A stretch of 64,000 bases of DNA from contig JAIMAQ010000009.1 in the NCBI GenBank assembly GCA_023511875.1, positions 49,514 through 113,513 on the forward strand, in the 5' to 3' direction. Source of the stretch: Thermoflavifilum sp. (GTDB lineage: Bacteria; Bacteroidota; Bacteroidia; Chitinophagales; Chitinophagaceae). Below the pieces are notes generated by a model, which did not search any database, had not been told where the DNA came from, and was given only the letters and a program-made list of their open reading frames with translations. The position numbers and the translations under genes are program-made. This document shows positions 55,243 through 63,988 of the stretch, one piece after another (position 1 is the stretch's first letter; each line of letters starts with the position of its first letter).

Positions 55243-57452
55243 GGTGTGCACACTGTCCATTTGAATAAGGATTACAACAACTTAGCCACGTAATTTTCTG
55301 TACCATTGGGTGTGCACACTGTCCATTTGAATAAGGATTACAACAAGACAAAAACCCTCATTTCCTCGCTCTTAGGTGTGCACACTGTCCATTTGAATAA
55401 GGATTACAACTGAATTTAGTTATCTACAATTATATCTCTAGGTGTGCACACTGTCCATTTGAATAAGGATTACAACGAAGAGACTAGAAGATGCCTTCAT
55501 ATTCGAGGTGTGCACACTGTCCATTTGAATAAGGATTACAACTAGTAATCGAAACTTTCAGTGTGTCTAACTGGTGTGCACACTGTCCATTTGAATAAGG
55601 ATTACAACGTGAAGATCACTGGTCACGCTACTCGTTAGGTGTGCACACTGTCCATTTGAATAAGGATTACAACCGCGATCGCCTCCGGTGCGCTGGACGC
55701 CACGGTGTGCACACTGTCCATTTGAATAAGGATTACAACTTGAGAAGCCAGACCAATCAGAAACATCTGGGTGTGCACACTGTCCATTTGAATAAGGATT
55801 ACAACTCCTCCGTATAATAGGCGGGGTATTCTGTAGGTGTGCACACTGTCCATTTGAATAAGGATTACAACAGTAATCCCGAATAACAAGTTTCACCCAA
55901 AGGTGTGCACACTGTCCATTTGAATAAGGATTACAACTGCAGTAAGCGATACCCTTCATAATGCCGTGGTGTGCACACTGTCCATTTGAATAAGGATTAC
56001 AACATTCCATAAACCCTCTCTACCAGCTCTGGAGGTGTGCACACTGTCCATTTGAATAAGGATTACAACTTAATTTATCCGACAGATTACTACACACAAG
56101 GTGTGCACACTGTCCATTTGAATAAGGATTACAACTCGCCGGGAGTGGGTCTAGAGTATAAATTTGGTGTGCACACTGTCCATTTGAATAAGGATTACAA
56201 CCAATAGTCCCTAATCACGAGTTTTACCCAAGGTGTGCACACTGTCCATTTGAATAAGGATTACAACCTTGATCATCATCACTTATAAACGAACATAGGT
56301 GTGCACACTGTCCATTTGAATAAGGATTACAACAGCTCGAGAAGAAGACGATGGCGCTCTACGGGTGTGCACACTGTCCATTTGAATAAGGATTACAACC
56401 GGCTGGGACTTCAACAGCCGCACGCAGCTGGTGTGCACACTGTCCATTTGAATAAGGATTACAACCGCGGCCTGCGCGATCGCCTCCTCGCCGAGGTGTG
56501 CACACTGTCCATTTGAATAAGGATTACAACATAAAATTTTCTTCCTGTACTGCTGCAGTTGGTGTGCACACTGTCCATTTGAATAAGGATTACAACGTTG
56601 GAGGAGTTATTGGAGTACGGCCGAAAGGTGTGCACACTGTCCATTTGAATAAGGATTACAACTTCTGTAAATATATTGCCAGGAGGCTATCAGGTGTGCA
56701 CACTGTCCATTTGAATAAGGATTACAACATGTACGGTATAGCATACGTACTACCAGAGGGTGTGCACACTGTCCATTTGAATAAGGATTACAACCACCAA
56801 TCAACGCTGCATTTTGTGCAAGCAGGTGTGCACACTGTCCATTTGAATAAGGATTACAACTCCATTCGTTTTCTTGTTTTTTTGCTTTCGGTGTGCACAC
56901 TGTCCATTTGAATAAGGATTACAACAGTAAATGGTTTAAAGGAAGATGGCATGGAGGTGTGCACACTGTCCATTTGAATAAGGATTACAACGTGCTTGTC
57001 CAGCGGTTCGACTCCGCTGGGGGTGTGCACACTGTCCATTTGAATAAGGATTACAACTATCCCTAAATATACCCACACGCCCCGAAAGGTGTGCACACTG
57101 TCCATTTGAATAAGGATTACAACAATTTAAAGAGTATAAAAGCGATTCAGTTAGGTGTGCACACTGTCCATTTGAATAAGGATTACAACAACCATCTTTC
57201 TATATCGAAGTCTCCACACGGTGTGCACACTGTCCATTTGAATAAGGATTACAACAGCGCGTGATCCGGGTGGGGATGGGAGAGCGGTGTGCACACTGTC
57301 CATTTGAATAAGGATTACAACCGCTCCCCCCTGCACGAGATCACCGAGGAAGGTGTGCACACTGTCCATTTGAATAAGGATTACAACTTCGGCGGCGACG
57401 AGCAGCCGCTCGCACAGGTGTGCACACTGTCCATTTGAATAAGGATTAAAAC
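55243..57452 (+). CRISPR. CRISPR array, 34 repeats and 33 spacers
   Basis: The 36-bp repeat begins GGTGTGCACACTGTCC and ends GGATTACAAC; I counted 34 copies by eye. Spacers are 30 bp, except for four of 29 bp (spacers 6, 19, 25 and 33). All repeats look identical except the last (57417-57452), which reads TAAAAC instead of TACAAC. That marks the downstream end as the old, leader-distal end, so the array is read left to right from the leader beside csm6. The repeat starts with the perfect palindrome GTGTGCACAC and ends in ATTACAAC, a plausible 8-base crRNA handle. Spacers 7, 17-19 and 31-33 are much richer in GC than the rest. Confidence 0.97.
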
Positions 57453-57489
57453 GCAATCTAGTGGGGGGTAACAATTGAAAGAGATCTAT

Positions 57490-57581
57490 GGGTGTTTATG
57501 CTATTCCTATATCGCTCCTAACGGAGCTGTGCAGGAAAATGTTGGGTGTTTATGCTATTCAGATATCGCTCCTACGGAGCT
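57490..57581 (-). repeat. Two inverted copies of the AGCTCCGTAGGAGCG intergenic element
   Basis: Copies at 57490-57528 and 57544-57581 read, on the minus strand, AGCTCCGTAGGAGCGATAT and then a shared tail GAATAGCATAAACACCC. The first copy carries an extra base in the core (CCTAACGG). They lie just after the array. Confidence 0.75.
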
Positions 57582-57653
57582 CAGAACAATGATGAATGAA
57601 AGTGATTAATTCAATGAAAGCAACATGAAACAAACATGCTCAGCTTCATCATA

Positions 57654-58090
57654 GCAGCATGTGAATAGAATGGAAATATTCATTGGCAAAAGGTTTTTCC
57701 ATTATTCTTTTTAAAAATAAATGAACGTATTTTATTATTGAGCTCCGTAGGAGCGGCATGTTAGTAGAACATTACATTTCCGTTGAGCTCCGTAGGAGCG
57801 ACATGTTAGTAGGTGGAGATTAATAAACATTACATTTCCGTTGAGCTCCGTAGGAGCGACATGTTATTAGGAGCAACATGTGAATAGAATGGAAATATTC
57901 ATTGGCAAAGGTTTTTCCATTATTCTTTTTAAAAATAAATGAACGTATTTTATTATTGAGCTCGGTAGGAGCGACATGTTAGTAGGTGGAGATCAATGAA
58001 CATTACCTTTCCGTTGAGCTCCGTAGGAGTGGCATGTTATTAGGAGCAGCATGTGAATAGAATGGAAACATTCATTGGCAAAAAGGTTTT
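57654..58090 (+). repeat. Cluster of direct copies of the AGCTCCGTAGGAGCG element and a larger duplicated block
   Basis: Core copies on the plus strand are at 57740-57767, 57785-57812, 57843-57870, 57958-57985 and 58016-58043, each GAGCTC(C/G)GTAGGAG(C/T)G(A/G)CATG followed by TTA(G/T)TAG. Within this, a block of about 114 bases (57654-57767) is repeated with one deletion and few changes at 57873-57985, and its first 45 bases recur at 58046-58090. The core has a small inverted repeat (GCTCC-GTA-GGAGC). No transposase or coding frame accompanies it. Confidence 0.8.
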
Positions 58091-58108
58091 GCCGTTGCGC
58101 AACAACAT

Positions 58109-59209
58109 TTATGCACGTAGACTTCTCAGGATAATGCCACCCCCCACCACATCATCGCCTTCGTAAAAAACTGCTGATTGCCCCGGGGCAATGCCTTTCA
58201 CAGGATAGTCAAATGCTACACGAAGTGGATCGGTACCCGCCAATATGCGCCCCGAACTACCCGGATCGCGATAGCGTACCTTGATCGTCACCTGCCTATC
58301 TTGATCCAATGCTGGATATTTCATCCAATTGAGCTTATACACTTCCATGGCTGGGCGATAGAGATCTTTTTCTTCTCCGAGCACTACCGTATTGGTTTCG
58401 GGAATGATTTCTGTTACAAATACAGGCTTGCCCAGGGCTACTCCTAGTCCTTTGCGTTGCCCCACAGTATAAAATGGATAACCTTGATGGGTGCCCACCA
58501 CGGTGCCATCTTGCCAAACGAATTTGCCACCCTGCACGTGGTTATCGAGGCCTGCTACTTTACGTTTTAAAAAACCACGATAATCATTGTCGGGTACGAA
58601 ACAAATTTCATAGCTTTCGCTTTTACGCGCCAGCTCGGGATAGCCATACGCGAGGGCCATTTCTCGAATTTCGTGCTTGCGATATTTGCCCAAAGGGAAA
58701 AGGGTACGGCTTAAGCAGGCCTGGCTTAATCCCCACATCACATAGCTCTGGTCTTTGTTTTCATCAATCCCTTTAGACACAAAATAGCGCCCATTTTCAT
58801 ACTTGAGGTTTACATAATGACCCGTAGCGATATAGTCGCAATGCAGGGCATCGGCTCTACGCAATAGCGCTTCCCACTTGATATGGGTGTTGCACAGAAT
58901 GCAAGGGTTGGGCGTGCGACCAGAAAGATATTCCTCAACAAAATTATCGATCACGTAATGCCCAAACTCTTCTCGGATATCGATGATGTAATGGGGAAAG
59001 CCGTGTTGCACGGCAGCGGCTCGAGCATCATTAAACGAATCGAGATTACAGCAACCCGTTTCTTTTTTACTGCCGCCAGAAGTGGCATAATCCCAGGTTT
59101 TCATGGTAACACCCACCACTTCATAGCCTTGATCGTGCAACATCAGGGCTGTAACCGTACTATCGACCCCTCCACTCATAGCCACCAAAACGCGTCCATT
59201 CTTGCTCAT
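58109..59209 (-). CDS. mnmA: tRNA-specific 2-thiouridylase MnmA
   Basis: Predicted 366 residues. The PP-loop SGGVDS is at residues 12-17. The first catalytic cysteine is in NPCILCNTHIKWEALL and the second in SYEICFVPDNDYRGFL, as in MnmA. The C-terminal half holds the OB-like domain with VGQRKGLGVALGKPVFV. It adds sulfur to uridine 34 of Lys, Glu and Gln tRNAs. The stop is a few bases after the repeat patch. Confidence 0.96.
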   Translation of the reverse strand: MSKNGRVLVAMSGGVDSTVTALMLHDQGYEVVGVTMKTWDYATSGGSKKETGCCNLDSFNDARAAAVQHGFPHYIIDIREEFGHYVIDNFVEEYLSGRTPNPCILCNTHIKWEALLRRADALHCDYIATGHYVNLKYENGRYFVSKGIDENKDQSYVMWGLSQACLSRTLFPLGKYRKHEIREMALAYGYPELARKSESYEICFVPDNDYRGFLKRKVAGLDNHVQGGKFVWQDGTVVGTHQGYPFYTVGQRKGLGVALGKPVFVTEIIPETNTVVLGEEKDLYRPAMEVYKLNWMKYPALDQDRQVTIKVRYRDPGSSGRILAGTDPLRVAFDYPVKGIAPGQSAVFYEGDDVVGGGIILRSLRA

Positions 59210-59472
59210 GGGAAAATTTTATTTTTACAAAATTACAGCTTTCACACCAGCTATGAGGAGCGGAAATAACTGGTAACATGCTTCCGTGTAAGCTAGATAT
59301 CATTTTTTTATCGAGAGAAAGTAAAATTTTCTTAAAGAAATCAGCAATAAAGGACAGCTGGATCTTTTTAAAAAGATGAAAAATTTCTGAGAATCAATTG
59401 GTCAATAACGAACTGTATATCATAACCCAATAGTTTTGCGTTTAACTTTTTTAGAGCTTCAAACTATTTTGT

Positions 59473-61251
59473 ATGCCCAGGCATGTATATCAAACAGGGA
59501 TCATTGGAAATTGCTCTTATATTGCTCATGTGCATATCAACACCAATATTGAATGGTTATGCTGGCCAAAATTTGATAGCAGTTTTATTTTTGGGGGGTT
59601 GCTCGATAAATTGCGTGGAGGTGAATTTTCTATTCGTCCAGAAGGCGAATTCCATTCTCGGCAATACTATATCGACAATACCAATGTATTGGTTACTGAG
59701 ATCAGCTCCTCTCAAGGGCGGTATCGAGTAATTGATTTTGCTCCGCGTTTTGTACAATACGAGCGCTATTTTAGACCACTCATGTTGGTGCGCAAGATTG
59801 AGTTGCTAGAAGGTCGCCCATTAATCAGGGTTACCTGCAGGCCTGTGGGCAATTATGGGCAGATTACACTTCATCCCTACAAAGGAAGTAACCATATTGA
59901 GTATCACGGACTAAGTAATCCGGTACGGCTCACTACCGATGTGCCTTTGACTTATATTGATGAAAACAAGCATTTTGTGTTGAATGAAAATAAATATTTA
60001 GTGCTTACTTATGGTTCGCCATTGGAAGCACCCTTGCAGCATACAGCCGATTATTTCTTAGAAAAAACGATTGAATATTGGCGACAATGGATTCAGACAA
60101 CAGGTATTGAAAATATTTATCAGGAAGAAGTCATTCGTTCGTCACTGGCTTTAAAAATTCATCAGTTTGAAGACACGGGAGCCATCATTGCAGCCAGCAC
60201 CACTAGCTTACCTGAGGCCAATGGAAGTGGCCGCACATGGGATTATCGCTATTGTTGGCTACGCGATGCTTATTATATTTTACAAGCATTTAATCATATC
60301 GGGCACTTTGAAGAATTGGAGCGTTATTTTCATTTTTTTGAAAACATAGCTGTGAGTAGTAAAGAACGTTTTCAACCCTTATACAGCATTACGGGTGAAA
60401 CGTATTTACCAGAGCGGGAATTGGATCTAGAGGGTTATTTAGGCAATAAGCCCGTGCGTATAGGCAATCAAGCAGCCGAGCAAATTCAAAACGATACTTA
60501 TGGTCAGCTATTGGTTTCGTTGCTCCCTTTGTATGTCGATAATCGCATCAAATATCGGGCACGTGTACATGCAGCGGATTGGATAACGCATATTTTACAT
60601 CGGATTGAAGCGGTGATGGATGAGCCCGATGCAGGATTGTGGGAGTTTCGCAATGTTCGTCAGTATCATTGTTATACTTATTTGTTTCATTGGGCTGGAG
60701 CATGTGCGGCTATCAAAATGGCTGATAAATTGCAAAATAAATCGCTCAAGCAACTCGCTATGCATCTCAAGAAAAAGGCTGCTGAAAAAATTGAACAATG
60801 TTATGATCCACATAGAAAAGTGTATACGCAAGCTATTGGTTCTTCTCACCTTGATGCGAGTACGCTTCAGTTGATTTTAATGAATTATCTAGATCCGCGT
60901 TCACAACGTGCTAAAGATCATTTGCGTTGCTTGGAACAACATTTAAAGGCAGAAGACGGGTTGTTTTATCGATATAAACATGCAGATGATTTTGGTAAGC
61001 CTGAAACTACTTTTTTGGTTACAGCATTTTGGTATGTAGAAGTGCTTGCTCATATGGGGCGTGTAAAAGAGGCCATGCAACATTTTGAAGAGTTAATGAA
61101 ATATACTAATCATTTGGGTTTATTGAGTGAAGATGTAGATGCAAAGGATGGAAGCCAATGGGGAAATTTTCCACAGGCATATAGCCATGTAGGCGTGATG
61201 AATGCTGCTTATCGAATAGCTAAAAAGATTGATGAGCCTATTTTTTTATAA
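59473..61251 (+). CDS. Glycoside hydrolase family 15 protein (glucoamylase/trehalase type)
   Basis: Predicted 592 residues. The N-terminal beta-sandwich begins GIIGNCSYIAHVHINTNIEWLCWPKFDSS, typical of bacterial GH15 enzymes, and the (alpha/alpha)6 barrel contains TTSLPEANGSGRTWDYRYCW and LRDAYYIL, GLWEFRNVRQYHCYTYLFHWAGA and LSEDVDAKDGSQWGNFPQAYSHVG. Glu in WEFR and in LSEDVD are the likely catalytic acids. The convergent neighbour makes trehalose, so a trehalose- or glucan-cleaving role is a reasonable inference. No signal peptide is visible, so it is cytoplasmic. Confidence 0.9.
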   Translation: MPRHVYQTGIIGNCSYIAHVHINTNIEWLCWPKFDSSFIFGGLLDKLRGGEFSIRPEGEFHSRQYYIDNTNVLVTEISSSQGRYRVIDFAPRFVQYERYFRPLMLVRKIELLEGRPLIRVTCRPVGNYGQITLHPYKGSNHIEYHGLSNPVRLTTDVPLTYIDENKHFVLNENKYLVLTYGSPLEAPLQHTADYFLEKTIEYWRQWIQTTGIENIYQEEVIRSSLALKIHQFEDTGAIIAASTTSLPEANGSGRTWDYRYCWLRDAYYILQAFNHIGHFEELERYFHFFENIAVSSKERFQPLYSITGETYLPERELDLEGYLGNKPVRIGNQAAEQIQNDTYGQLLVSLLPLYVDNRIKYRARVHAADWITHILHRIEAVMDEPDAGLWEFRNVRQYHCYTYLFHWAGACAAIKMADKLQNKSLKQLAMHLKKKAAEKIEQCYDPHRKVYTQAIGSSHLDASTLQLILMNYLDPRSQRAKDHLRCLEQHLKAEDGLFYRYKHADDFGKPETTFLVTAFWYVEVLAHMGRVKEAMQHFEELMKYTNHLGLLSEDVDAKDGSQWGNFPQAYSHVGVMNAAYRIAKKIDEPIFL

Positions 61252-63526
61252 ACTCTTCTACATTCACTTCAGCCAGTGTTTCCAATAATGCCCTTACTTC
61301 TTGGTATGAACGCAGATAATACTGGGCTGCAGAGATTGTGCTGCCCACACGAATAGTATAGGCCCTTGTAGGCATAGCTCGAAAGGTGTCTTCATCGGTT
61401 GCATCATCGCCTATGGCCATGATAAAATCATAGCGTTGTTCTTTCAGTAGGGCGCGTGCAGCTTTACCCTTGTTGATTTCTGCGTTTTTAATTTCAATCA
61501 CTTTATTGCCAGAAAGCACTTGCAGGCCATAGTCAGAGGAGAAGAATTTGAGGTTATCGATCAATTCACTGGCTCGTTCCTCACCCAGTTCGGTACTCAC
61601 GTTTCGATAATGCCAAGCCAGTGAATAGCTTTTTTCTTCGATAAACGAACCGGGTGTGCGATGCATATACATTTCCAGAATGTGGCGTATGCTCGATTTC
61701 CAGGAAGTATTGAGATCGGTATATTTTTGCCAATCACGCCCATCATCTTTACGCCAAACACCATGCTCAGCAATTAAGTCGATAGGCAAATCGCCCAGCC
61801 ATTTGCCCAGTGTTTCGTGTGATCGGCCACTGATCACCACCACGCGATTGCGTTCATCACGAGCGAGACCTATGAGTAATCGTTTTAATTCTCGATCGGG
61901 GATAGCTTGATTGATATCAGCAAAATAAGGTACCAGGGTGCCATCGTAATCGAGGAAAAAGATTCTTTTTTTAGATTGTGCATAGTGCCTCACCATGTGT
62001 TCGGTTACTTGTCTATTCAGCATTTTTGTGGTCAGTTTATCTTGTTGTTGTTTCACTTCTTCTAAAGTTTCGATAAATAAATTTACCCAGTGATATACAT
62101 TGTATTTAGCAATGATTTCTTGCATGGCTTGTATACGATAAGCTTGTTCTTCTTCAGGCATTTGAATGGCCTGTAGAAGTGCATCAACCATAGCTTCGAT
62201 ATCATTAGGATTCACAATGAGAGCATGCAATAATTCTTTAGATGCACCAGCCATTTCACTCAAAATCAATACACCACGTTTATCGGTTTTGCTAGCTACG
62301 AATTCTTTACTCACCAAATTCATGCCATCGCGCATAGGGGTAATCATGGCTATATCGGCGGCTTTGTATAGTGCCGAAAGCATATCCATTTGAAAAGATC
62401 GATAGAAATAATAAATCGGCGTCCAGCCGAAGCTGCTAAACTTGCTATTGATAGCACTTACTTTTTTATCGATTTCATCTTTCAGCCATTTGTATTGAGG
62501 CACCTGATCGCGCGAAGGCACTATCAATTGGATAAACGAGATCTTCCCCCGTAGGTGTGGATAGTTTTCCAACAACATTTCAAATGCTTGCAATCGGTTG
62601 AGGATGCCCTTGCTGTAATCTAATCTGTCGACCGAAATCATGATTTTTGCTGAGCCCACCAAACTGCGTAATCGGCGCTCATTTTGCAGGGTACGATCTT
62701 TACGTGCCCAATTCTGAAATTTTTCAAAATCAATGCCCATGGGGAAAGTATCGACCATCACTTCTCTGCCTTCTACCATGATTCTGTTCATCATGACTTC
62801 AACGCTCAACAACCGCGAGCAGGAAACGATGAAATGCTTGGTATCATCGAGTGTGTGAAAACCTATCAAATCTGCGCCCAGCAAGCCTTTCAAGATCTCT
62901 TTGCGCCAGGGCAATAAACGGAAGATTTCATAATTGGGGAAAGGAATATGTTGAAAAAAGCCAATCGTAACGTCAGGCAAGCGTTCGCGTATCATGGCCG
63001 GCACCAGACAAAGCTGATAATCATGTACCCAAATAATATCGTCCTCGTGTGCGACCTGCAATACGTGCTCAGCAAATTTTCGATTTACGCTGCAATAAGC
63101 TTCCCAGTCGCTTTTTTTGTAGAGTGTATATGAAGGGAAATAATGATATAATGGCCAAAGCGTTTCGTTGGAAAAACCTTCATAATAAGCAGCAATCTCT
63201 TCTTCGGTTAAATATACAGGCATGAGCTTCTCGGCCTCCAGTAAGGGATTTACTTGTGCGCGTTGCGATTCATTGAGAAAAGCACCTGGCCAGCCAATCC
63301 ATAAGTTGTTATTGCGCTTGTATACACTGCTCAAACCTGTGGCCAGGCCACCTTCGCTCTGCTGTAACTGAAAACCACTCGGTTTGATCATTACCTTTAC
63401 CGGTAGGCGATTAGACACGATGATCACACGCCGCTCGGTGATTAACCCACCCTGGTCGAAGCTGGGAAGCGAGCTGCTGATGTATGGAATATTTTTTTGT
63501 TTATTCTTACGTCTGCTAAATAGCAT
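61238..63526 (-). CDS. Bifunctional trehalose-6-phosphate synthase/phosphatase
   Basis: Predicted 762-residue fusion. The N-terminal GT20 synthase (about residues 30-500) has IIVSNRLPVKV, WIGWPGAF, IIWVHDYQLCLVPAMIR, SVDRLDYSKGI and TPMRDGMNLVSKEFVAS. The C-terminal HAD-type phosphatase (from about residue 515) has FFLDYDGTLVPYF, VVVISGRSHETLG and GDDATDEDTF. It makes trehalose 6-phosphate from UDP-glucose and glucose 6-phosphate, then removes the phosphate. Both halves keep their key residues. Its 3' end overlaps the GH15 gene by 14 bases. Confidence 0.96.
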   Translation of the reverse strand: MLFSRRKNKQKNIPYISSSLPSFDQGGLITERRVIIVSNRLPVKVMIKPSGFQLQQSEGGLATGLSSVYKRNNNLWIGWPGAFLNESQRAQVNPLLEAEKLMPVYLTEEEIAAYYEGFSNETLWPLYHYFPSYTLYKKSDWEAYCSVNRKFAEHVLQVAHEDDIIWVHDYQLCLVPAMIRERLPDVTIGFFQHIPFPNYEIFRLLPWRKEILKGLLGADLIGFHTLDDTKHFIVSCSRLLSVEVMMNRIMVEGREVMVDTFPMGIDFEKFQNWARKDRTLQNERRLRSLVGSAKIMISVDRLDYSKGILNRLQAFEMLLENYPHLRGKISFIQLIVPSRDQVPQYKWLKDEIDKKVSAINSKFSSFGWTPIYYFYRSFQMDMLSALYKAADIAMITPMRDGMNLVSKEFVASKTDKRGVLILSEMAGASKELLHALIVNPNDIEAMVDALLQAIQMPEEEQAYRIQAMQEIIAKYNVYHWVNLFIETLEEVKQQQDKLTTKMLNRQVTEHMVRHYAQSKKRIFFLDYDGTLVPYFADINQAIPDRELKRLLIGLARDERNRVVVISGRSHETLGKWLGDLPIDLIAEHGVWRKDDGRDWQKYTDLNTSWKSSIRHILEMYMHRTPGSFIEEKSYSLAWHYRNVSTELGEERASELIDNLKFFSSDYGLQVLSGNKVIEIKNAEINKGKAARALLKEQRYDFIMAIGDDATDEDTFRAMPTRAYTIRVGSTISAAQYYLRSYQEVRALLETLAEVNVEEFIKK

Positions 63527-63849
63527 GCGTGTAAGGGTTTATCTGGGTTTTATCGGACGTAGCAATGTAGCTATCGAATAAATAATGAAAGTATGTTTAC
63601 TGCTTTACAAAAATACGAAAAATTTCTTCCACTTGGGTCTACTGTGTGTGTATTGCATAGCTTATTTATATGTGTGGGATGGCTCAACTAAAAAAAATTG
63701 TAAGCGTATGGAATACTTCATCCCATCAATCATCATCATCCATCATAGTCGATCAAAGGTATCGGGCAGTAATCCATAAATTTTATTTTTTCTGTATATC
63801 TTTTACTTGCAGCTAAAAGGAATAGCAGATCATCCTTTTGATCTGTAAT
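63527..63849. other. Stretch without a supported gene
   Basis: About 320 AT-rich bases upstream of the trehalose fusion gene. It should hold that gene's promoter on the minus strand, but no clean TTTG/TAnnTTTG pair was seen. Confidence 0.45.
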
Positions 63850-63988
63850 CTTCTTTCTTTGTCTTGAAACAAAGAAAGAAGCAAAGAAAATTCAAGACTG
63901 CCAGAAAAATGGTTGAGAGCTGTTCCTTCTTTCTTTGTCTTGAAACAAAGAAAGAAGCAAAGAAAGTTCAAGACTGCCAGAAAAATGG
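63850..63988. repeat. 63-bp direct repeat with a 12-bp hairpin
   Basis: Two 63-bp copies (63850-63912 and 63926-63988) differ at one base that I can see and are 13 bases apart. Each contains TTCTTTCTTTGT, a CTTGAA loop and ACAAAGAAAGAA, a perfect 12-bp stem. This looks like a dispersed intergenic element of the genome. Confidence 0.9.

Noticed and set aside
55345..56033. Spacers 2 and 12 as a second related pair (shared AAACCCTC)
   Set aside because: Beyond eight to ten bases the match needs a gap and the translations do not agree.
56992..57021. Partial tRNA gene
   Set aside because: Only the T-arm is present and it lies exactly inside one spacer; there is no acceptor or anticodon part around it.
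55567..57474. Several open frames of 60-150 codons running through the array on both strands, with repeated CNPYSNGQCAH or VHTVHLNKDYN units
   Set aside because: They are translations of the 36-bp repeat; frames stay open only because repeat plus spacer is 66 bases.
57453..58108. Insertion sequence
   Set aside because: No transposase frame, no long terminal inverted repeats bounding a unit; only short dispersed repeats.
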